This document shows positions 24,286 through 33,393 of a DNA stretch of 39,681 nucleotides, piece after piece. Source of the DNA: Candidatus Omnitrophota bacterium (lineage in GTDB: Bacteria; Omnitrophota; Gorgyraeia; Zapsychrales; Zapsychraceae); NCBI GenBank assembly GCA_029261065.1, contig JAJDCB010000023.1, positions 1 through 39,681 of the forward strand, in the 5' to 3' direction. The notes below the pieces were generated by a model that ran no database searches, was not told the DNA's origin, and saw only the letters and a list, made by a program, of their open reading frames with translations. The first letter of the stretch is position 1, and each line of letters opens with the position of its first letter. The position numbers were made by a program, and so were the translations under genes.

Positions 24286-27200
24286 ATGGACAAGTCTTTA
24301 GTTGATATTATGTGGGTCATTATTTGTGCTGCAGAAGTTTGCCTTATGCAGGGAGGGTTTCTTTGTTTGGAGGCTGGATTGACTAGGACCAAGAATTCTA
24401 TAAATGTTGCGATAAAAAATTTGACAGATTTTGGTGTTTCTTTTTTATTGTTTTTGCTTGTAGGTTTTGGCCTTATGTTTGGTGCAACAGATAATGGTTG
24501 GATTGGCACTACAAATTTTTTCCCCGCATTTAATTTTAGCGACCCTTGGTTTGCGGCATTCTTTCTATATCAAGCTGTTTTTTGTGGGACAGCCGTTACA
24601 ATTGTTTCCGGTGGGGTTGCAGAACGATTAAAATTTGTTGGATATATTGTAATTGCCATTATTGTTTCTTTGATAATCTATCCCGTTTTTGGTCATTGGG
24701 CTTGGGGAGGACTTTACGAAGGTGAGAAAGGTTGGTTAGCTGCTAAAGGATTTATTGACTTTGCGGGATCTAGTGTTGTCCACAGTGTAGGAGGTTGGGT
24801 CACTCTTGCGATACTTTTCATCATTGGTTCAAGAAAAGGGAGATTCCCTGAAGGAGAAGCCCCTAAGAAGATACCGGGATGCAATTTACCGTTAGCTATG
24901 TTTGGTGTATTGGTATTGTGGGTTGGGTGGATAGGTTTTAATGGTGGAAGTACGTTTGCATTTAATGATCAAGTTCCCAGAATTATAATGAATACCCTCA
25001 CAGCCGCAACCGCCGGTTTAGTAACCACCCTTTGTTTAGGATGGTTTATAAAAAAATATGCTGACCCTTATTTAGTCATCAATGGTTCTCTGGCAGGGCT
25101 CGTTTCTATCACGGCATGTTGTTATGCGGTTAATCCTCTTCAGGCTATTGTTATTGGAGGTGTTGGAGGTGTTATTTCATTTTTGACAGAAAATCTTCTT
25201 GAGAAATTACGTATTGATGATGCCATTGGGGCTTTTCCTGTCCATGCTGCTGCTGGTATATGGGGCACATTGGCTGTAGCCTTTTTTGGTGATCTTGAAA
25301 TATTAGGAACAGGTTTAACGCGGTGGCATCAGTTCCTTGTACAATTACAAGGTGTTGTTGTTTGTGCGGCGTGGGCATTTGGTGTTACTTTCATTCTTCT
25401 TAAAATGATTGATTGGATTTTCCCTTTAAGGATAAATGAGGAAGAAGAACAGATAGGCCTAAATGTTTCCGAACATAAAGCAACAACAGAGATTTATGAC
25501 TTACTCACAGTTCTTTCTGATCAGAAAAAATCTACAGACCTAAGTTTAAGAGCGCCAGTGGAACCATTTACAGAGATAGGTCAGATTGCTCAACATTATA
25601 ATGCCGTTATGGATTCATTGCAGGAAGCTTTGGAAAGAACTCAGACTATTGTTACGTCGGCAAAAGATTCCATTATTACTTTTTTTAAAGATGGGCTAGA
25701 AATCACTTTTTTTAATCCTGCTGCTGAACTTGCTTTTGGATATAAGAATGACCAAGTCCAAGGTAAGACGATAATGAATCTTTTTAGTTCCATTAAAGAA
25801 CAAGGCGTAGATGTTAATCAGTTTGAAAGTATTTTTGAAGAAGAAGAGAGTAATGCTTTTGGAGTAGCGAAAAGAAGTGATGGGACGACATTCCCCGTAG
25901 AGCTTTCAATTTCTAAGGGGAAAACGAAAAAAGAAATATATACAGCCACAATTCGTGATATTACTCAAAGAGTTAAAGATCAAGAAGAAAATTTTCAGAA
26001 GGCTCAAACTGTTAAAATGCTTCAAAAGGTCTCACAATTTTCTAACCAAGCTAAAGAAGGAGACAAGGCTTTAGAAAAAATTTTAATACTTTTGTGTTCT
26101 TATATGCAGTGGCCAATTGGACACGTCTATACATTAGACAATAGTACAGGTGACAGAATGATTTCAACATCCATTTGGTGGATGCCTGCTTCTAAAAAAT
26201 TTGGTCGCTTTAAAGAAGTAACAGAAAAATTATTTTTTCTAAAAGGAGAAGGGTTAATAGGGCAGGTTTTTAAGGAGAAAAAAGCAATTTGGGTGAAAGA
26301 TATCACAAAGGATCGTTTTTACAAAAGACATGCTATAGTCCAAGAATTGGGACTTAAAACGGCAATTGCTTTTCCAGTCTCTTTAGGCGAAGAAGTAACA
26401 GACGTCATAGAGTTTTATTCGACAGATGATTATAGGGAGCCAGATAATGAATTGATAGAAATCATTGAGAGCGCAGGTAAGCAACTCGGGACAGTAAGGG
26501 AGAGGGAACGGATAATGCTGCGTTTAAAACAAGAAAAAGAATTAGCCGAAGTTCTTAAAAAAAAGGCACAAGACGCAGCAAAAACTAAAAGTAATTTTCT
26601 TGCGAATATGTCTCATGAAATACGCACGCCTATGAATGCCATTTTAGGGTTTAGCGATTTACTTAGAAGATCTGATCTAAATGAAAAACAAAAAGATTAT
26701 TTAAATACTGTTACTGCGGGTGGAAAATTATTGATTGGAATTATTAATGATATTCTAGATGTTTCTAAGTTGGAATCTGGAAAATTTGAGTTAGAGTTGA
26801 TAGATTTTGACATTATGGAGCTAACGAGTGATGTGTTTAAAATGATTGTTTCAAGGATAGAAGGAAAGCATATTGAAACGTATATCGATATTGCAAAGGA
26901 TGTCCCACGGAGTTTAAAGGGTGATGCTACTCGATTAAAACAGGTTCTTGTGAATTTATTGGGAAATGCGATTAAATTCACGGAAAAAGGGTTTATAGGA
27001 ATAATCATTAATCTAAATAACTCACAGAGCACGGATAATAAGGTTGTGCTTAATTTTACAGTCAAAGATAGTGGAATTGGAATACCTAAAGATAAATGTA
27101 AGTTGGTTTTTGAATCATTTAGTCAGGCCGATGATTCGACAACAAGAAAATATGGGGGGACAGGTTTAGGATTAACAATATCTAAAGCTATTGTTGAGGC

Positions 27201-28545
27201 AATGGAGGGTAGAATATGGGTCGAGTCAGAAGAAGGGAAGGGAAGTGAATTTAAATTTACAATAAAGATTGCAAAGGGAGAGAACGTATATCATACGGAA
27301 AATTATATTCATGCACAAAAGATTCTAAAACATAAGAAAGTTGTTATTGTGGATGATTCTGAGATTGCTAGGAAAACTCTTAAGAAAAGTTGTGATGCAA
27401 TAGGCATAGAAATTTTATTGGTTGCTGATTCTGCGCAAGCGGCTCTTCAGCGAATTGATCAGCTTTCTGAGACGAATAAATGTCCGGATGTAATCCTTTC
27501 AGATATTATGATGGCTGGGATAGATGGGTATGCTTTTGTAAAAAAGATAAGAGGACATAAGGCTTTAAAAGATGTAAAGGTGATTGCTGTTTCAGCGGAT
27601 ATGGAGGCTGGTGTTAAAAAACATTCTGGAGTCTCTGGTTTTGAGATGATCTTATCAAAACCCGTTACAAAATATGAATTAGCTGATGCCATGGTTAAGG
27701 CTTTAGGTGAAAAATTAAATAATAATACAAAAGAAGCGGATGAGTTTGATGGAGATGGCAACTGTCAAGGGATCAACATTTTAGTGGTTGAAGATGTTTT
27801 GCCTAACCAAGAGTTAATAAAAGCCTATTTTCAGGTATTAAAATGTGAAGCAGATTATGCGGATAATGGAAAAGAGGCCGTAACAATGCTTAAGGAAAAT
27901 TTAAATAAGTATGATCTTTGTTTAATGGATATGCAAATGCCTATAATGGGAGGCGAAGAAGCAACAAAACTTATAAGAAAAGAAATTAGCAAGGATCTTC
28001 CTATTGTTGCTCTGACGGCAGCAGCTATGAAGGAAGATCAAGAAAAGTGTAAGAATGCAGGCATGAATGATTATCTTGCTAAACCGATTGATATTATAAA
28101 GCTTAAAAAAATTATTCTTGAATATGGACATAGAAAAAAGGGTGCAGACAAAGATAATCAAAAATCGAATGGCGCAATAAATATATTGATAGTGGATGAT
28201 AGTGTTCCCAATCAACAATTGCTGGGTGCTTTTTTAGGCCAAATGGGTTACAAAAGTGATTGCGCGAACAACGGTGAAGAAGCTTTAAATTTGATTAGAG
28301 CTGATAAAGATAAATATCAAGTATGTCTTATGGATATACAAATGCCAGTGATGGATGGTTTGGAGGCGACCAAGATTATAAGAAAGGAAATATCAAAAAG
28401 TTTTCCTATTATAGCAGTGACAGGAGCCACGGAGTTTGACAAAGAGACGTGTTTAAAAGTAGGTATGAATGGATATATGAATAAACCTGTTGATATGGAA
28501 AAATTGAAAGAGATTATTTCTGAACATATCAAGGCATCTAAATAA
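24286..28545 (+). CDS. Ammonium transporter-hybrid histidine kinase fusion (Amt-PAS-GAF-HisKA-HATPase-REC3)
   Basis: One continuous 1419-residue frame. Residues 1-390 form an Amt/MEP ammonium transporter with about 11 membrane helices, the GGVAERLKF and DFAGSSVVHSVGG signatures and the pore twin histidines H166 and H320. A linker (400-450) leads to a PAS domain (about 448-570), a GAF domain (about 590-740) and a coiled coil. HisKA follows with phospho-acceptor H777 in MSHEIRTPMN, then HATPase with DSGIGIP and GGTGLGL. Three receiver domains follow, with phospho-acceptor aspartates D1073, D1215 and D1350. Amt-kinase fusions are known in some bacteria and probably sense ammonium or its flux. 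Three receivers on one chain are an unusually long phosphorelay output. No Hpt domain or response regulator with a DNA-binding output is seen nearby. Confidence 0.93.
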   Translation: MDKSLVDIMWVIICAAEVCLMQGGFLCLEAGLTRTKNSINVAIKNLTDFGVSFLLFLLVGFGLMFGATDNGWIGTTNFFPAFNFSDPWFAAFFLYQAVFCGTAVTIVSGGVAERLKFVGYIVIAIIVSLIIYPVFGHWAWGGLYEGEKGWLAAKGFIDFAGSSVVHSVGGWVTLAILFIIGSRKGRFPEGEAPKKIPGCNLPLAMFGVLVLWVGWIGFNGGSTFAFNDQVPRIIMNTLTAATAGLVTTLCLGWFIKKYADPYLVINGSLAGLVSITACCYAVNPLQAIVIGGVGGVISFLTENLLEKLRIDDAIGAFPVHAAAGIWGTLAVAFFGDLEILGTGLTRWHQFLVQLQGVVVCAAWAFGVTFILLKMIDWIFPLRINEEEEQIGLNVSEHKATTEIYDLLTVLSDQKKSTDLSLRAPVEPFTEIGQIAQHYNAVMDSLQEALERTQTIVTSAKDSIITFFKDGLEITFFNPAAELAFGYKNDQVQGKTIMNLFSSIKEQGVDVNQFESIFEEEESNAFGVAKRSDGTTFPVELSISKGKTKKEIYTATIRDITQRVKDQEENFQKAQTVKMLQKVSQFSNQAKEGDKALEKILILLCSYMQWPIGHVYTLDNSTGDRMISTSIWWMPASKKFGRFKEVTEKLFFLKGEGLIGQVFKEKKAIWVKDITKDRFYKRHAIVQELGLKTAIAFPVSLGEEVTDVIEFYSTDDYREPDNELIEIIESAGKQLGTVRERERIMLRLKQEKELAEVLKKKAQDAAKTKSNFLANMSHEIRTPMNAILGFSDLLRRSDLNEKQKDYLNTVTAGGKLLIGIINDILDVSKLESGKFELELIDFDIMELTSDVFKMIVSRIEGKHIETYIDIAKDVPRSLKGDATRLKQVLVNLLGNAIKFTEKGFIGIIINLNNSQSTDNKVVLNFTVKDSGIGIPKDKCKLVFESFSQADDSTTRKYGGTGLGLTISKAIVEAMEGRIWVESEEGKGSEFKFTIKIAKGENVYHTENYIHAQKILKHKKVVIVDDSEIARKTLKKSCDAIGIEILLVADSAQAALQRIDQLSETNKCPDVILSDIMMAGIDGYAFVKKIRGHKALKDVKVIAVSADMEAGVKKHSGVSGFEMILSKPVTKYELADAMVKALGEKLNNNTKEADEFDGDGNCQGINILVVEDVLPNQELIKAYFQVLKCEADYADNGKEAVTMLKENLNKYDLCLMDMQMPIMGGEEATKLIRKEISKDLPIVALTAAAMKEDQEKCKNAGMNDYLAKPIDIIKLKKIILEYGHRKKGADKDNQKSNGAINILIVDDSVPNQQLLGAFLGQMGYKSDCANNGEEALNLIRADKDKYQVCLMDIQMPVMDGLEATKIIRKEISKSFPIIAVTGATEFDKETCLKVGMNGYMNKPVDMEKLKEIISEHIKASK

Positions 28546-28568
28546 GGTGGGAAGGATTGAGGTGTCAT

Positions 28569-29096
28569 TTGTTAAATAAATTGTCATATTTTTTAATTAT
28601 TCCTGTTTTCATCATTTCTTTTATCCTTTTTCAGTCGTATAACGTAAAAACACAAGAGCTTGAAGCTCCGCCAAATAAAATAAATGAGGGTGTTTTGCTT
28701 GGGAAGCATGGTCATTTTGCAGCTGGTGTTGTGATTGTCAAATTTAAATTATCATCGCCATTGGCCTCTCATGCAAAACAGTTATTTGATAAGGATCAGG
28801 ATTTCCAATCATTAACAGAGAATGCTTATTTGGATGAGTTAAACCGTCAGTATTATCTTAAAGAAATTATTAAGATTCAAAAAGATAATCGGTCTATAGA
28901 TGACATAAAGAAAAAGTTCCCTAAGAGGTCTCAAAGAATTCCAGAAGGGGCCGTAGTGCCAGAAATGGGATCAATTTATAAGTTTATTTTTGAAGCTCAG
29001 GATATTGACATTGAGGATATTTCACAGAAGTATTCAATAGACGAACATGTAGAGTATGCCCAGCCAGATTATATAGGAACTGTTTTAAATGAGTAA
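28569..29096 (+). CDS. Stand-alone subtilase-propeptide-like secreted protein
   Basis: The frame opens at TTG 28557, but TTG 28569 fits better, with GAGGTG about 5 nt upstream. A hydrophobic N-terminal segment (FLIIPVFIISFILFQ) is a signal peptide or anchor. The remainder contains VVIVKFK near the start and ends with HVEYAQPDYIGTVL. These are the first and last beta strands of an inhibitor-I9/fervidolysin-type subtilase prodomain, which precedes the protease in normal subtilases. No Asp-His-Ser protease domain follows: the frame stops 3 residues after the prodomain, and a terminator comes next. It could be a truncated protease or a free inhibitor/chaperone of a subtilase encoded elsewhere. 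Confidence 0.65.
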   Translation: MLNKLSYFLIIPVFIISFILFQSYNVKTQELEAPPNKINEGVLLGKHGHFAAGVVIVKFKLSSPLASHAKQLFDKDQDFQSLTENAYLDELNRQYYLKEIIKIQKDNRSIDDIKKKFPKRSQRIPEGAVVPEMGSIYKFIFEAQDIDIEDISQKYSIDEHVEYAQPDYIGTVLNE

Positions 29097-29147
29097 TTGT
29101 GATATTAAATAGTCTTTCAATGGCTAAAAATCCTAAAAAAGGCATAA

Positions 29148-29180
29148 AAAACGACTGAATTGCAGTCGTTTTCTTTTTTT
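29148..29180 (+). terminator. Rho-independent terminator
   Basis: Perfect 10-bp arms AAAACGACTG (29148-29157) and CAGTCGTTTT (29163-29172) with a 5-nt loop are followed by CTTTTTTT. It separates the signalling genes from the T2SS operon. Confidence 0.9.
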
Positions 29181-29231
29181 AAAAAGTGATTTGTTAATCA
29201 AATAATAGATAGAAAATAAGAAATTATTAAT

Positions 29232-29237
29232 TATACT
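29232..29237 (+). promoter_or_regulatory. -10 box of the T2SS operon, leaderless arrangement
   Basis: TATACT ends 6 nt before the ATG of gspE at 29244. No good -35 is seen. The tract between terminator and gene is AT-rich, and there is no Shine-Dalgarno. Read with the similar arrangement at other genes in this window, it suggests a leaderless transcript. Confidence 0.45.
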
Positions 29238-29243
29238 TATAGT

Positions 29244-30941
29244 ATGAATGCCCAACGTAAATTTCCATTAGGTCAGCTGCTTATTGAGAAGAATATCATT
29301 ACGCAAGAGCAGTTAGAGGTTGCTCTAGAAAAGCAACGAGAAACAGGTGAGCTTCTAGGAATCGTGTTGTTGGAGCTTGGCTATGTTGATGAAGAGATGG
29401 TCTTTTTACCTATTTTAGCAGGCCAATATGGTGTTGATTATATCAACATTAAAGAGATGGATATTCCGCGTGAGGCCATTGATAAGATTCCCGCCCAGTT
29501 TGCTAGTCACTATAAAGTAATGCCTATAGATTTTAGCAATGACACCTTGGTTCTAGCAACCAGTAAACCTCTTGATGTTCATATGTTGGATGAAATTAGT
29601 TTAGTTGTGAATTCAAAAATTAATCCTGTCTTGGGAAGTGAAAAGGATGTTATGGAGGCTATCCGTAAATATTACGGTGTTGGTGCGGCCACCATTGAAC
29701 AAATGATGGGAACCGTTGGGACATCCACCTTGACGGATGATGTTAAAGACATTGAAGAAATTGAGTCTGAAGCCTCCATTAGTAATTTTCTTAATCAAAT
29801 TTTTCTTGAAGCCTACCGAGACCGAGCGACAGATATTCATATCGAACCATTTGAAAAATCCCTTCAAGTTCGCTATCGCGTTGATGGGGTCCTTTACGAT
29901 GCGAAAGTTCCTCAGAATATTGTTCACTTTAAAGATTCTATAACATCACGTATCAAAATTCTTTCAAATTTAAATATTGCTGAAAAAAGAAAACCCCAAG
30001 ATGGTCGGTTTAAAATTAGGGTGGGGGACGTTGAGATTAGTTTACGTGTTTCTTTTTTGCCTACCCCTTATGGGGAGAGTGTTGTTTTGCGTATTTTAAA
30101 TTCGACAAGGTTATTTTCTTTTAAGGAGTTAGGATTAAATGAAAGAGAACAGACATTATTAGAAGGTTTAATTAAAAGGCCGCATGGTATCATTTTTTTG
30201 ACAGGTCCAACCGGTAGTGGAAAGACAACGACATTATATTCGTGTTTGTCGAGTCTCAATACTGAGGAGAATAAAATTATTACGATTGAGGATCCTATTG
30301 AATATCAATTAAAAGGGATTACTCAGATTCAAATCAACCCTGCAGTGGGTTTGACCTTTGCTGAAGGATTACGCTCCATGTTAAGACATGATCCTGACAT
30401 TATGATGGTGGGAGAGGTTCGCGATTTAGAGACGGCGGATATTGCTATTCAAGTTGCGTTAACAGGTCATTTAATTTTCTCAACACTACATACCAATGAT
30501 GCCGCAAGTGGGGTTACGCGTTTAATTGATATGGGTGTAGCTCCCTATCTTATTACGAGTACGATTGAGTGTTTTATCGCCCAAAGATTGGTTCGAGTCG
30601 TATGCTCTAAATGCAAGGAACCTTCAAAGATTACCAAAGAGATGATCAAAGATTTTGAGGATTTCATTTCAGAAGGAGAGGAGATGATTATTTATCAAGG
30701 TCCAGGATGCGAGCATTGTAATTTTACAGGCTACGTTGGACGTGAACCCATTTATGAATTTCTCCCCATGAATGAAGAGATTAGAAATTTAATTATGAAG
30801 AATGTGACAGTGAGTGAAATAAAAGAGGCGGCTATGAGAAATGGCATGACAACTTTGCGTGAGGCGGGATGGGAGAAAGTGAAATCGGGGGCAACGAATC
30901 CGCAAGAAGTTATGAGAGTGACTCAGGAAGAGGGAAGTTAA
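29244..30941 (+). CDS. gspE: Type II secretion ATPase GspE
   Basis: A 565-residue secretion ATPase of the GspE/PilB family. Residues 1-150 are the N-terminal T2SSE_N domain (GQLLIEKNIITQEQLEVAL). The ATPase core holds the Walker A loop GPTGSGKTT (residues 321-329), an Asp box (EDPIEYQ), a Walker B-like DIMMVGEVRD and a His box (GHLIFSTLHTND). A C-terminal zinc site C-x2-C...C-x2-C (CSKC, CEHC) is typical of GspE and PilB. It powers pseudopilus assembly at the inner membrane. It is the first gene of the T2SS operon and is followed by a perfect 31-bp hairpin before gspF. Confidence 0.93.
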   Translation: MNAQRKFPLGQLLIEKNIITQEQLEVALEKQRETGELLGIVLLELGYVDEEMVFLPILAGQYGVDYINIKEMDIPREAIDKIPAQFASHYKVMPIDFSNDTLVLATSKPLDVHMLDEISLVVNSKINPVLGSEKDVMEAIRKYYGVGAATIEQMMGTVGTSTLTDDVKDIEEIESEASISNFLNQIFLEAYRDRATDIHIEPFEKSLQVRYRVDGVLYDAKVPQNIVHFKDSITSRIKILSNLNIAEKRKPQDGRFKIRVGDVEISLRVSFLPTPYGESVVLRILNSTRLFSFKELGLNEREQTLLEGLIKRPHGIIFLTGPTGSGKTTTLYSCLSSLNTEENKIITIEDPIEYQLKGITQIQINPAVGLTFAEGLRSMLRHDPDIMMVGEVRDLETADIAIQVALTGHLIFSTLHTNDAASGVTRLIDMGVAPYLITSTIECFIAQRLVRVVCSKCKEPSKITKEMIKDFEDFISEGEEMIIYQGPGCEHCNFTGYVGREPIYEFLPMNEEIRNLIMKNVTVSEIKEAAMRNGMTTLREAGWEKVKSGATNPQEVMRVTQEEGS

Positions 30942-30961
30942 GTATATAAAGAAAGGGAGCG

Positions 30962-31027
30962 GTAGGTAGTAGGTTGTAAGTAGTATGTAGAACGATTTCT
31001 ACATACTACTTACAACCTACTACCTAC
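30962..31027. repeat. Perfect 31-bp inverted repeat between gspE and gspF
   Basis: Arms 30962-30992 and 30997-31027 are exact reverse complements over 31 bp with a 4-nt loop CGAT. The arm is built from degenerate GTAG(G/T)-type units (GTAGGTAGTAGGTTGTAAG and onward). It ends only 9 nt before the TTG start of gspF and removes any Shine-Dalgarno there. There is no trailing T-run, so it is not a classic terminator. Confidence 0.95.
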
Positions 31028-31036
31028 TGAATCAAT

Positions 31037-32266
31037 TTGCCAAAGTTCACATACAAAGCCAAAGAAGGTCCCGGACAAATTATCAGTGGCCATATTGAAG
31101 CTGACACGGTTGATAATGCGATTCAGAAAGTCATTCAATTGGGTTTAACACCGATAGATGTTTTTCTCCAACAAGTACCTCAAAAAGGAGCGGCTGCATC
31201 CAAACAAAGAAATTCTCCTTTTAACTTTGGACAAAAAGTAAAATTGAAAGATATTGTTCTTTTTACACGTCAGGTGAGCGATCTTGTTGATGCCTCAGTC
31301 CCTATGTTGCGAGCGTTACAAATTGTTTTAAATCAAACGCGAAATTCTATTTTTCAGGCTAAGGTGCAGCAGATTTATGACTTTGTTAAAGATGGAGGTT
31401 CTTTTTCAGAATCTCTAAATCAGCACAGAGATATATTCTCTAATTTGTATGTGAGTATGGTTAGGACGGGTGAATTGGGAGGGCAATTGTCTTTGGTTCT
31501 TAATCGTCTGGCCATTCACATGGAAGGGGAGCAGGAAACACGTTCGAAGGTAAAAAATAGTCTTGCGTATCCTTTATTTATCCTCATTGTTGGTGTTATT
31601 ACCGTTTTTATTTTATTGACGTATGTTGTTCCTCAACTGTCCGTCATGTATGATGACTTTGATCAGCAACTTCCTTTTGCCACTCGAATTTTGACAGGTT
31701 TAAGTGCATTTTGTTCTCGTTTTTGGTGGCTAATTTTATTGGCAGGCGGTTTTATTTTTGGAGCAGCTCGTCAATGGTTGCAGACAGAAGCCGGTCGTAC
31801 TAAGATTGATACGTTTGTTTTAAAAGCTCCTATCATTGGTGAATTTATTACTATCGTTGAAGTTGGACGGTTTGCCCGAACATTAGGAACTCTTGTTGAG
31901 AGTGGTGTCGTTATCACACAGGCTTTGGATTCCGTCTCAGCTGTCATGGAAAACAGTATTTTAAAAAGAGAGCTAGAGCAGGCCTCTCATCTTGTTGCTA
32001 ATGGAGCAAGTTTAAAAGTTGCTATGGATCAGTGCTCTTTTTTTCCAGAGATGGCCGTTAATATGATTTCTGTAGGGGAGGAAACAGGACAATTGCATAA
32101 AGGGCTTTATAAAATTGCAGATATTTATGAAAGAGAATCTGATGCGGCTATGAAAACGACTGTATCGTTATTAGGTCCTATTGTTTTAGTTTTAATTGTC
32201 GGTGTTGTTGGTTTTGTTGTTGTAGCGATGTTAATGCCGATATTTCAAATGAATGCGTTGATATAA
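31037..32266 (+). CDS. gspF: Type II secretion inner-membrane platform protein GspF
   Basis: A 409-residue GspF/PilC-family protein. It begins at TTG 31037 (MPKFTYKAKEGPG, the canonical family start). Two T2SSF domains are separated by membrane segments: LAYPLFILIVGVITVFILL near residue 180, WWLILLAGGFIF near residue 235, and GPIVLVLIVGVVGFVVVAML at the C-terminus. It forms the inner-membrane platform that works with GspE. There is no visible ribosome binding site, because a 31-bp hairpin lies immediately upstream. Confidence 0.93.
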   Translation: MPKFTYKAKEGPGQIISGHIEADTVDNAIQKVIQLGLTPIDVFLQQVPQKGAAASKQRNSPFNFGQKVKLKDIVLFTRQVSDLVDASVPMLRALQIVLNQTRNSIFQAKVQQIYDFVKDGGSFSESLNQHRDIFSNLYVSMVRTGELGGQLSLVLNRLAIHMEGEQETRSKVKNSLAYPLFILIVGVITVFILLTYVVPQLSVMYDDFDQQLPFATRILTGLSAFCSRFWWLILLAGGFIFGAARQWLQTEAGRTKIDTFVLKAPIIGEFITIVEVGRFARTLGTLVESGVVITQALDSVSAVMENSILKRELEQASHLVANGASLKVAMDQCSFFPEMAVNMISVGEETGQLHKGLYKIADIYERESDAAMKTTVSLLGPIVLVLIVGVVGFVVVAMLMPIFQMNALI

Positions 32267-32310
32267 AACAGAGTTGTGTGTTTTTTACATACAACGAAAC
32301 GGAGGAATAT

Positions 32311-32742
32311 ATGCAATTGAGTAAACGCGGATTTACATTGGTAGAAATCATTTTGGTTATGGCCATTGTTCTTATATTGGCTGCTATGGTTGTACCAAAT
32401 CTTTCGGGTAGAAAAGGTCAAGCTCAAAGATCAGCGGCTCAGGTCGATATAGAAACAAACCTGCCGGCGGCCCTTGATTTATATGAAATTGATAACGGCT
32501 TTTATCCATCCACTGATCAGGGCTTAAAAGCTCTTATCGTAAAATCTTCCTCGTCACCTGTTCCTCAAAATTGGAACGGCCCTTATTTGAAGAAGAAATC
32601 TATTCCATCAGATCCATGGGGTCAAAACTATGTTTATGTTTCACCAGGTGCCAATAATACAGAGGAATTCGATTTGTATTCCCTAGGAGCTGATGGTGTT
32701 GAAAGCGATGATGATATTGTCAATTGGGGAGAACTTGAATAA
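32311..32742 (+). CDS. gspG: Major pseudopilin GspG
   Basis: A 143-residue protein starting at ATG 32311 with GGAGGA just upstream, which is preferred over the in-frame ATG at 32278. The class III prepilin leader MQLSKRG is followed by FTLVEIILVMAIV, with Glu at +5, for cleavage and N-methylation by prepilin peptidase. The globular part has the T2SSG signatures GFYPSTDQGLKALI, PSDPWGQNY and EFDLYSLGADG with the calcium-binding acidic loop near the C-terminus. It is the main subunit of the pseudopilus. Its stop overlaps the TTG start of gspH. Confidence 0.95.
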   Translation: MQLSKRGFTLVEIILVMAIVLILAAMVVPNLSGRKGQAQRSAAQVDIETNLPAALDLYEIDNGFYPSTDQGLKALIVKSSSSPVPQNWNGPYLKKKSIPSDPWGQNYVYVSPGANNTEEFDLYSLGADGVESDDDIVNWGELE

Positions 32743-33220
32743 GAAGACTAGTCGAGGATTTACTCTTATTGAGATTTTACTAGTTGTTGTTCTTATATCC
32801 GTTATCTCCGCAATAGCGGTGCCTAACTTTAGTCAGCCTTATAAAAACCTTCAATTAAAAACAGCTACCAATGATATTGCCTACCTCATGAGATATGCGC
32901 AGAGTCGAGCTGTCTCTAAAAATAAGAAGGTTAGGATAGAATTTTCAGATGGTCGGCAAAGATATTGGTTAACAGAGGAAAGTCAAAAGGGCGTAGGTGT
33001 GGCTACAGAAGAGCAGTTTGTAAAAATATCTTCGCGTTTAGGAAGAGAAAATAATCTTGGGAAAGATATCCGTGTGGAGATGCAGGAAGAAAATCTTATT
33101 TTTTATCCAGATGGCACAATGGATAAAAGAGAGCTTTCTGTCTGTAATTTAAAGAAATGTTTTTTAATTTCAACAAAGGTTCAAAGAGGTTATGTGAGTG
33201 TTTTTGAAGAAGAGTCGTAA
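32735..33220 (+). CDS. gspH: Minor pseudopilin GspH
   Basis: The start is TTG 32735, with GGGGAGA upstream inside the end of gspG. This gives 161 residues and a leader NKKTSRG before FTLIEILLVVVLISV; the frame also extends further upstream without function. The hydrophobic helix and the following TATNDIAYLMRYAQSRAVSKN match GspH/FimT-type pseudopilins. It caps or primes the pseudopilus. Its C-terminal region is short and basic. The start codon overlaps gspG by 8 bp, so the two are translationally coupled. Confidence 0.87.
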   Translation: MNKKTSRGFTLIEILLVVVLISVISAIAVPNFSQPYKNLQLKTATNDIAYLMRYAQSRAVSKNKKVRIEFSDGRQRYWLTEESQKGVGVATEEQFVKISSRLGRENNLGKDIRVEMQEENLIFYPDGTMDKRELSVCNLKKCFLISTKVQRGYVSVFEEES

Positions 33221-33380
33221 GCTTTTTGGATTTATTGTTTGCTTAACAACGATAAGGTTAGTTAGTGATTAAGATTACTGAGCGTGTTTGTAGAGCCAGA
33301 CTTGGGTTGTTGCACCAATTTTCTTACCTATAAGGAGTTTTTCTTTAGAAAATCATACATAATATTTTTAATAACTATGT

Positions 33381-33386
33381 TAGAAT
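33381..33386 (+). promoter_or_regulatory. Possible -10 box ahead of gspI
   Basis: TAGAAT ends 7 nt before the ATG at 33394 within the 173-bp gspH-gspI gap, the largest gap in the pseudopilin gene run. No good -35 and no Shine-Dalgarno are seen. It resembles the leaderless arrangement at galT and the PAS gene. Confidence 0.35.
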
Positions 33387-33393
33387 CAACAAA

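Noticed and set aside
26697-27065. Antisense coding region of 122 codons
   Set aside because: It lies opposite the HisKA/HATPase part of the Amt-kinase and shows no ribosome binding site or recognisable motif.
32278-32310. Upstream ATG for gspG
   Set aside because: It would put eleven non-leader residues before a standard prepilin leader; ATG 32311 has GGAGGA.
33221-33393. Small gene or RNA in the gspH-gspI gap
   Set aside because: No convincing start with ribosome binding site and no strong structure; only a weak -10 box is seen.
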